Assembly (NCBI GenBank): GCA_021325375.1
Contig: JAJPHG010000024.1
Location: 186,001 to 250,000 of the forward strand
DNA length: 64,000 nucleotides
Reading direction: 5' to 3'
Source: Alphaproteobacteria bacterium
GTDB lineage: Bacteria > Pseudomonadota > Alphaproteobacteria > Micropepsales > Micropepsaceae
The notes under the pieces were generated by a model, which searched no databases, was not told the DNA's origin, and saw only the letters and a list, made by a program, of their open reading frames with translations. Shown here piece after piece: positions 58,775 through 64,000 of the stretch. Each line of letters begins with the position of its first letter. Position 1 is the stretch's first letter. The position numbers were made by a program, and so were the translations under genes.

Positions 58775-58788
58775 GCGACTATAGTCGC
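58775..58788. promoter_or_regulatory. Perfect 14-bp palindrome upstream of fdsG
   Basis: GCGACTATAGTCGC is fully self-complementary. It lies 33-46 bp before the fdsG start and 112 bp before the divergent membrane-protein gene. It could be an operator for the formate operon or part of its promoter (TATAGT as a -10 box). No known regulator site is recognised. Confidence 0.45.
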
Positions 58789-58899
58789 AAGCCACAACTT
58801 AAGAAAGCAGGTGCGGCCGTGATAGCCGTCACGTCGCGCCGGGGGGCGGCTTCACTTATAGTTGAAGCAGAGTCGATTCCTGCCCATGGGGAGCCTGTC

Positions 58900-59988
58900 A
58901 TGAACCTGAACGCCGCGCTCGATGTCATAACCGGGTTGGTACTGATGTATCTCCTGCTCAGCCTGTTCTGCACGACCATCAACGAAGTGATCACGACTCT
59001 GTGCAGCCTGCGGGCGCGCACCCTGAAGAAGACGCTGCAGCAGCTCATCGACGATCCGAGGCTGAAGACGCTGTTCTACGATCACGGGCTCATCGACGGC
59101 ACCAAGGTCGCCGTGAGCGGCGGCAACAAGGGAACCTCGCCTTCCGCCGCGCCGGCCGCCGCCCCTGCGCCGCAGGCGGGCGCTCCGGCGCCCACCGCCA
59201 TGGCCGTATCGCCGACACCGCCCGCCACACGCAAGCCCGACGCCTGGTATGCATTCAGCCATCCGTCCTATTTTTCCGGCAAGACGGTGGCCTCGGCGCT
59301 CACCGGTTCCTTGCTGAACTATGTCCAGTCCGACGAGCCGCTCCCTGTCGGCGCGACATTCGCGCAACTCCAGACGGCAGTGCAGCAACTCCCCGTGAAC
59401 ACCAACATTCGCGACGCGCTGAGCGCCTGCCTTGTCGACGCCAACCAGGACATCGGCAAGTTCCGCGAAAACGTCGCGGCGTGGTTCGATGCGTCCATGG
59501 ACCGGCTGTCGGGCTCCTACAAACGGAACCTGCAGATCATCTCTTTCCTGGTGGGAATCGCGCTCGCCACGATCTTCAATGCCGACACGTTGAACGTCGC
59601 AAACAGGCTATGGAACGATCACACCTTGGGCGCGATGATCACGCAAAGCGCGGCCGCGGTCGTCGCCAACAACGACACGATCTCGAACCCGGACTGCACC
59701 AAGCAGGCGCAGGGAGCGACCGGCGACATCTCGAAATCCATCACCAAGATCTGCGCGCTCAACGCGGAGCTGCGTCCGCTGCCGATCGGCTGGAACAACG
59801 CGGCCTGGCACGGCTGGATCGCCTTCTTCGAGGGCGTGTTCAGCTACGAAGGTCTTTGGAGCGCGCTAGGCATCCTGATCACCTCGATCGCATTGATGCA
59901 GGGCGCGCCGTTCTGGTTCGACCTGCTGCAGAAGATCATGAACTTCCGGGCCACCGGCGACAAACCGAAATCGCAGACGCAGCCCTGA
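58900..59988 (+). CDS. Membrane protein of unknown function
   Basis: A 362-residue protein. The N-terminus has one membrane segment (ALDVITGLVLMYLLLSLFCTTINEVITTL). A middle Pro/Ala-rich linker (about 70-105) is followed by a soluble helical domain. ISFLVGIALATIFNADTLNVANRLW and GLWSALGILITSIALMQGAPFWFDLLQKIMNFR are further membrane segments. The C-terminal GxPFWFDLLQK motif occurs in other uncharacterised bacterial membrane proteins. ATG 58900 has GGGGAG upstream; the longer frame starts inside fdsG. Confidence 0.7.
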   Translation: MNLNAALDVITGLVLMYLLLSLFCTTINEVITTLCSLRARTLKKTLQQLIDDPRLKTLFYDHGLIDGTKVAVSGGNKGTSPSAAPAAAPAPQAGAPAPTAMAVSPTPPATRKPDAWYAFSHPSYFSGKTVASALTGSLLNYVQSDEPLPVGATFAQLQTAVQQLPVNTNIRDALSACLVDANQDIGKFRENVAAWFDASMDRLSGSYKRNLQIISFLVGIALATIFNADTLNVANRLWNDHTLGAMITQSAAAVVANNDTISNPDCTKQAQGATGDISKSITKICALNAELRPLPIGWNNAAWHGWIAFFEGVFSYEGLWSALGILITSIALMQGAPFWFDLLQKIMNFRATGDKPKSQTQP

Positions 59989-59994
59989 CCCGCG

Positions 59995-60447
59995 CTACTT
60001 GAACACGATGCCGATCGTCTCGGCGACGCAGGCGGGGCGTTGCTCGCCTTCGATCTCGATGGTGACCTCGCTGGTGAGTTGAAGGCCGCCGCCGCGCGGC
60101 TCGACGGTGAGGAGCTTGGAGCGCGCCCGCACGCGGCTTCCCACCGGCACCATGTTCGTGAATCGCACCTTGTTCGAGCCGTAATTGATGCCGCGCGTCA
60201 TGCCCTCGATCTCCAGGAACCCGCCGGCGAGCCAGGGGATCAGCGAGAGCGTGAGATAGCCGTGCGCGATGGTCTTGCCGCCCGGCATCTCCCTGGCGGC
60301 GCGCGCGATGTCGATGTGGATCCATTGATGGTCGCCGGTCGCGTCGGCGAATTTGTTGATGCGGTCCTGGTCGATCTCGACCCAGTCCGAGACGCCGATC
60401 TCCTGACCGGCGAGGCCGGGCAGATCTTCGAATGTCACCTGTTTCAT
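59995..60447 (-). CDS. MaoC-like hydratase
   Basis: A 150-residue hot-dog fold protein. FADATGDHQWIHID contains the (R)-specific enoyl-CoA hydratase motif with the catalytic Asp and His. GKTIAHGYLTLSLIP follows. It should hydrate enoyl-CoA in the cytoplasm. It starts 13 nt after the acyl-CoA synthetase gene stop on the same strand, so the two may work in fatty- or dicarboxylic-acid breakdown. ATG 60447 fits the family length. Confidence 0.88.
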   Translation of the reverse strand: MKQVTFEDLPGLAGQEIGVSDWVEIDQDRINKFADATGDHQWIHIDIARAAREMPGGKTIAHGYLTLSLIPWLAGGFLEIEGMTRGINYGSNKVRFTNMVPVGSRVRARSKLLTVEPRGGGLQLTSEVTIEIEGEQRPACVAETIGIVFK

Positions 60448-60460
60448 GGCTCGAAATCCT

Positions 60461-62002
60461 TCAGACGATGCGGGAATCGCGCTTGCCCCAATAGCGGTCG
60501 CGGATGAGGCGCTTGTAGAGCTTGCCGGTGGGATGGCGCGGCAATTCGCGCTCGAAATCGATCGAGCGCGGGCATTTGATCGCCGACAGATGCGCGCGCG
60601 CATAGGCGATGAGCTCGGCCTCGAGCGCGGGCCCGGCCTCGTTCCAATCCGCGGGCTGCACCACCGCCTTCACCTCCTCGCCGAACTCCTCATGCGGCAC
60701 GCCGATGACGGCGACGTCGGTGACCTTGGGATGGGAGATGAGCAGGTTCTCGGCCTCCTGCGGATAGACGTTGACGCCGCCGGAGATGATCATGAACGCC
60801 TTGCGGTCGGTGAGATGCAGGAAGCCGTCGGCGTCGAGCTTGCCGACGTCGCCGAGCGTCGACCAGTCCTTGTTGGTGGGATGGCGCGACTGCGCGGTCT
60901 TCTCGGGATCGTTGTGGTATTGGAAGGTGCTCGCGCCGCCGAAATAGACGAGCCCCTCTTCGCCCGCGGCGAGCTCCTCGCCGTCCTCGCCGCAGACATG
61001 CAGCTCGCCGAAGATCGCCTTGCCCACCGTACCCGGATGGGCGAGCCAGTCGGCGCTGCTCGCATAGGTCAGGCCGTTGCCTTCGGTGCCGCCGTAATAT
61101 TCGTGGATCACCGGACCCCACCATTCGATCATCCTGCGCTTGACGTCGACGGGACAGGGCGCGGCCGCGTGGATCGCCGACCTCATCGTCGAGACGTCGT
61201 ATTTGAGGCGCGTCTCGTCGGGCAGCTTCAGCATGCGCACGAACATCGTGGGCACGAACTGGCTGGCATTGGCCTTGTACTGCGCGATGTATCCGAGCGC
61301 GGCCTCGGCGTCGAAATGCTCCATCACCACGACCGTGCCGCCGCCGCGATGCACCGTCATGCAGTAGCGCAGGGGCGCCGCGTGATAGAGCGGCGCGGGC
61401 GAGAGATAGATCGTCTCGGAACTGAAGCCGAACAGCCCCTGCACCAGGAACAGCAGCGGATTGGGCGCGTCGATGGGAAGGCCCGAGAGCGGCTGGCGCA
61501 CGCCCTTGGGCCGCCCCGTCGTGCCCGAGGAATAGAGCATGTCGACGCCCGCGCTCTCGTCGGCGATGGGCGTCGTGGGCATTTCCCGGATCGCGTCTTC
61601 AAACCGCATATGCCCCGCGATCGGTCCTTCGACGCTGTAACAGCGCAGTCCGGGCATAGCCGCTATTTCGCCCGCGACCTTGGCCAGGCCGTGGCTCGCG
61701 ATCAGCACTTTCGCGGCGCAATCCTTGACGATGTACTCGACCTCGCCCGCCGTCAGCCGCGAGGAGATGCAGGTGTAGTAGAGCCCGCTCCTCTGCGCCG
61801 CCCAGCAGATCGGCAGATAGAGGAGATTGTTCTCCATGAAGAGCGCGACGACGTCGCCGGGTTTGAGCCCCAGCGCGCGGAAGAGCTGCGCGCCCTGGTT
61901 GGAGACCGCCTCAAGCTCACGATAGGTCAACTTTTCGCCGCTCTCCGCCATGACGAGCGCGGGTTTGTCGGGCGTGGATTTCGCGAAAATTGCCGGGTGC
62001 AT
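60461..62002 (-). CDS. Acyl-CoA synthetase (AMP-binding family)
   Basis: A 513-residue ANL-superfamily enzyme. YSSGTTGRPKGV is the ATP-binding motif, HEYYGGTEG the A5 motif, and DVGKLDADGFLHLTDRKAFMIISGGVNVYPQE the A7/A8 hinge. The Lys in PTGKLYKR is the adenylation Lys. It forms acyl-AMP then acyl-CoA; the chain length is unknown. The gene begins ATG 62002 and is followed by MaoC. Confidence 0.92.
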   Translation of the reverse strand: MHPAIFAKSTPDKPALVMAESGEKLTYRELEAVSNQGAQLFRALGLKPGDVVALFMENNLLYLPICWAAQRSGLYYTCISSRLTAGEVEYIVKDCAAKVLIASHGLAKVAGEIAAMPGLRCYSVEGPIAGHMRFEDAIREMPTTPIADESAGVDMLYSSGTTGRPKGVRQPLSGLPIDAPNPLLFLVQGLFGFSSETIYLSPAPLYHAAPLRYCMTVHRGGGTVVVMEHFDAEAALGYIAQYKANASQFVPTMFVRMLKLPDETRLKYDVSTMRSAIHAAAPCPVDVKRRMIEWWGPVIHEYYGGTEGNGLTYASSADWLAHPGTVGKAIFGELHVCGEDGEELAAGEEGLVYFGGASTFQYHNDPEKTAQSRHPTNKDWSTLGDVGKLDADGFLHLTDRKAFMIISGGVNVYPQEAENLLISHPKVTDVAVIGVPHEEFGEEVKAVVQPADWNEAGPALEAELIAYARAHLSAIKCPRSIDFERELPRHPTGKLYKRLIRDRYWGKRDSRIV

Positions 62003-62052
62003 CAGGGCTCCTCTTGCGCGATTGTTACCGGCGCGGGGTGTTCGGGTAAAGC

Positions 62053-62886
62053 ATGCGCGGATCGATCGACGTCGCGGACGGCAGCGTCTCGCAGCTTGTG
62101 TGGGCCGCGGACGCGCCGCCGCTGCATTTCGCGCATGCCAACGGCTTCAACGCCGAAACCTATCGCGGCCTGTTGGAGCCGCTTGGCGGCGCGTTGCGCA
62201 TCGCCGCCAGCGACGCGCGCGGCCACGGCTTCACGCGCCTGCCCGCGACACCGGGCCTGGCGCGCGGCTGGACGGTCTTCCGCGACGATCTCGACCGCAT
62301 CGTGCCGGACGGCACCATCCTCGCCGGCCACTCGATGGGCGCGACCGCGAGCCTGATGCTCGCGGCGCTGAAGCCAGAGAAAGTGCGCGCGCTCGTCCTG
62401 GTCGAGCCGGTGCTGGTGCCCAAGGGCGTCGTGCCCGGCGACAACGATCTGGCACGCCGCGCCGAGAAGCGCCGCGACAACTTTGCTTCGCTCGACGAGG
62501 CGTTCGCGCTCTATCGCGGCCGCGGTGCGTTCAGGACCTGGCCCGACGAGACCCTGCGCGACTATCTGCGCGGCGGGCTGGAGCCCACGCAAGACGGCGT
62601 GCGGCTGTCGTGCCGGCCCGCCTGGGAAGCGGAGGACTTCCGCTCCACGCCGCCCGGCGTGTCGGAGCTGGCGGCGCAATTGCGCTGCCCCGTGACGCTG
62701 ATCCACGCCGCCGACGGAACCGCGTCACCGGGCGAGGTGGAGATCTTCAAGCGCCTCTATCCTGCGACGCGCGTGGTCGCGGTGCCGGGCGCGACGCATT
62801 TCCTGCCGATGGAGTTTCCGGAGCTGGTGCGGGAGGAGATTTCACGCCTCAATGTCATGGCCCGCGAATGCGGGCCACCCAGGTGA
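62053..62886 (+). CDS. Alpha/beta hydrolase with element-derived C-terminus
   Basis: A 277-residue hydrolase. HFAHANGFN holds the oxyanion region, AGHSMGA contains the nucleophile Ser94, and an acid in HAADGTASP and His in PGATHFLPME complete the likely triad. The last nine or so residues (MARECGPPR and stop) are encoded by the left end of the palindromic element at 62854, so the original terminus was replaced. ATG 62053 is divergent from the acyl-CoA synthetase. Substrate unknown. Confidence 0.85.
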   Translation: MRGSIDVADGSVSQLVWAADAPPLHFAHANGFNAETYRGLLEPLGGALRIAASDARGHGFTRLPATPGLARGWTVFRDDLDRIVPDGTILAGHSMGATASLMLAALKPEKVRALVLVEPVLVPKGVVPGDNDLARRAEKRRDNFASLDEAFALYRGRGAFRTWPDETLRDYLRGGLEPTQDGVRLSCRPAWEAEDFRSTPPGVSELAAQLRCPVTLIHAADGTASPGEVEIFKRLYPATRVVAVPGATHFLPMEFPELVREEISRLNVMARECGPPR

Positions 62887-63031
62887 TGCAGCGGCGCTCT
62901 TGAAGAAATCCCACGCGGAGACGCGGAGTTCGCGGAGAAGGAAAAGAACCTCTGCGAACTCCGCGTCTCCGCGTGAATCTTCTTGGCGCGTGCAGAACCC
63001 AGCTCGGTGGCCCGCATTCGCGGGCCATGAC
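62854..63031. repeat. Three-hairpin palindromic element, copy 6
   Basis: Arms GTCATGGCCCGCGAATGCGG and the inverse GGGCCATGAC; even the flanks extend the symmetry (CAAT before, ATTG after). The centre begins ACGCGGAGACGCGGAGTTCG and returns CGAACTCCGCGTCTCCGCGT, a stem of about 24 bp with one mismatch. The right inner border is GTGCAGAACCCAGCTCGGTG. The left border runs into the hydrolase reading frame. Confidence 0.87.
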
Positions 63032-63045
63032 ATTGGTGCTTGTTG

Positions 63046-63633
63046 CTACGACGCGAAATGCGCGTCGAGACGCGTCAGGATCTCTTCCGGCGTGAAACCC
63101 AGCGCGCTCAATCTTCCCGAGCGCGAGAGCAGCGCCAGGCCCGCGAGCGCTGAGGCGACGAGGACCACGTCGCATTGGTTGTCGCGGCTGTCGGCCTTCT
63201 GTCCCGTCGCGTCCGAGAGCAATTTCAGCACCGCGATCAGCCGTCCGTTGAAGAGGCGCTCGGCGTCGCTCGTCCCCGAGGCCGTGGGCAGCGCGCCCTG
63301 CGCGGCGGCGAAGGTCTCGTTGTGGCGCAGAAGATCGAGTGCTGCGGCGGCGGCCGATCTGAGCCGGCCCTCGCCCGCGCCCGCGTCGCGCATCGCGCGC
63401 GCCAGCGTCGAGAGATCCTCGGCGGCGAGCGCGAGCAGAAGCTCGTCCTTGCCGGCGAAATAGCCGTAGAGGGCTGCGGGCGCGAAGCCTGCCTCCGCCG
63501 CCACGGCGCGCAGCGAGAGATTGCGCGCGCCCTCGCGCGCGGCGACGCTTCGCGCGGCGTCGAGGATGGAGGCGCGCGACGCGGCACGCTGGCGCGCGCG
63601 ACGCTCGAGACGTGGGTGACCTGCCTGGCTCAT
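63046..63633 (-). CDS. TetR-family transcriptional regulator
   Basis: A 195-residue repressor. ILDAARSVAAREGARNLSLRAVAAEAGFAPAALYGYFAGKDELLLALAAED is the TetR helix-turn-helix, and the rest is helical. ATG 63633 follows an AT-containing stretch. Its target is unknown: neither the partial gene upstream nor the hydrolase beyond the element is clearly linked. Confidence 0.88.
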   Translation of the reverse strand: MSQAGHPRLERRARQRAASRASILDAARSVAAREGARNLSLRAVAAEAGFAPAALYGYFAGKDELLLALAAEDLSTLARAMRDAGAGEGRLRSAAAAALDLLRHNETFAAAQGALPTASGTSDAERLFNGRLIAVLKLLSDATGQKADSRDNQCDVVLVASALAGLALLSRSGRLSALGFTPEEILTRLDAHFAS

Positions 63634-63655
63634 CGCCCCATGATAGGCGATTCGC

Positions 63656-64000
63656 CTAGTTTGCGGGATGCGCGGCCTTGTAGGCGATGACGGCGGTGTT
63701 GAACTCGGCGCCGACCCGTTCCTTGAGCTTCTGGTTGGTGTCGATCTTGTTCTGCACCATGGCCTGGATCGAGGGATCGAGCGGGGTCTTGTCCTTGGAC
63801 TGCTTCGCCTTCTTCTGCATGGCGATGAATTCGGAGTTCATGCAGTTCTGGTAGTCGTCGGACGCCTTGATGAAATCGTTCACGTCCGCCATGGCGTGCT
63901 TCATCTGCGATTCGGTGGCCGTCTTGCCGTCGACGGCGGCCGGCGGATAGGGCTCGTAGCAGGAGCTCGGATCGGCGAAGGCCGGCGTCGCCGCCAGCGC
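63656..64000 (-). CDS. Small secreted protein, paralogue of 51957 (5' end outside window)
   Basis: The frame runs off the window edge. It begins with the end of a signal peptide (ALAATPAFA) then DPSSCYEPYPPAAVDGKTATESQ, DFIKASDDYQNCMNSEF and a Lys-rich helical end. Cys before a PP and the YQNC motif match the protein at 51957. The internal ATG at 63904 is not the real start. Function unknown. Confidence 0.7.
   Translation of the reverse strand, partial: ALAATPAFADPSSCYEPYPPAAVDGKTATESQMKHAMADVNDFIKASDDYQNCMNSEFIAMQKKAKQSKDKTPLDPSIQAMVQNKIDTNQKLKERVGAEFNTAVIAYKAAHPAN

Noticed and set aside
289-63031. Possible CRISPR array from recurring palindromes
   Set aside because: The copies are kilobases apart, not regularly spaced, and no cas genes are present.

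Overview
The window is GC-rich chromosomal DNA from a bacterium, most likely an alphaproteobacterium. The evidence is the DUF2849-cysI-DUF934 sulfite-reduction cluster, an fdsGBA-fdhD-fdsD formate dehydrogenase operon, two tandem bactofilins, many genes joined by 4-nt stop/start overlaps, and a dense load of REP-like palindromic intergenic repeats. I cannot name the genus. There is no replication origin, rRNA, prophage or CRISPR array. It holds about 65 protein genes and two tRNAs, and reads as accessory metabolism, transport and envelope functions.

Layout. 1-270: end of a DUF1254-type gene. 546-4155: an NMT1/SsuA-type ABC importer (binding protein, ATPase, permease) interrupted by a 375-bp GIY-YIG element and by an opposite-strand secreted protein gene. 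4168-7871 (-): S9 peptidase coupled to a membrane-anchored pentapeptide-repeat protein. 8007-11219 (-): two paralogous MHS-type MFS transporters flanking a MazEF-like pair. 11363-16288 (-): BEM46-like hydrolase, MFS, POT peptide transporter and ACS-type MFS. 16422-22129 (-): three tandem paralogous TPR membrane proteins. 22299-24847 (+): assimilatory sulfite reductase cluster. 25039-28687: two secreted seven-repeat GloVer-type proteins and a Spy/CpxP-like protein. 28757-30334: small hypothetical and ornithine-decarboxylase-family gene. 30611-33671 (-): six-gene ArsR/AHSA1/YceI/GST operon. 33725-38521: histidine phosphatase, SDR plus GH1 pair, HicB-like gene, unknown low-GC gene, isochorismatase. 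38697-44175: bactofilins, GNAT, SUMF1-like, TonB-like, catalase-like peroxidase with divergent AraC regulator. 44273-46617: tRNA-Pro, GST, tRNA-Gln, third GloVer-type protein. 46699-49093: TetR with divergent RidA and flavin amine oxidase. 49277-52885: Mpl-like ligase and LD-carboxypeptidase, small envelope genes, MobA-like protein. 53027-58742 (-): fds operon. 58900-64000: membrane protein, MaoC, acyl-CoA synthetase, alpha/beta hydrolase, TetR and a partial secreted protein.

How genes work together. FdsGBA with FdsD and FdhD make an NAD-linked molybdenum formate dehydrogenase; the MobA-like gene just beyond its end fits cofactor maturation. RidA beside an amine oxidase fits removal of the reactive imine product. 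The Mpl-like ligase beside LD-carboxypeptidase fits murein-peptide recycling.

The most unusual signal is a family of six related palindromic elements (289, 1602, 13469, 30372, 49102 and 62854). The copy at 1602-1976 consists of two near-identical 34-bp inverted ends wrapped tightly around a GIY-YIG nuclease gene; the other five carry similar ends around a long central hairpin and no gene. This looks like a GIY-YIG-linked REP/MITE-like system. Repeats of this and other families also supply C-terminal codons to at least four proteins here.
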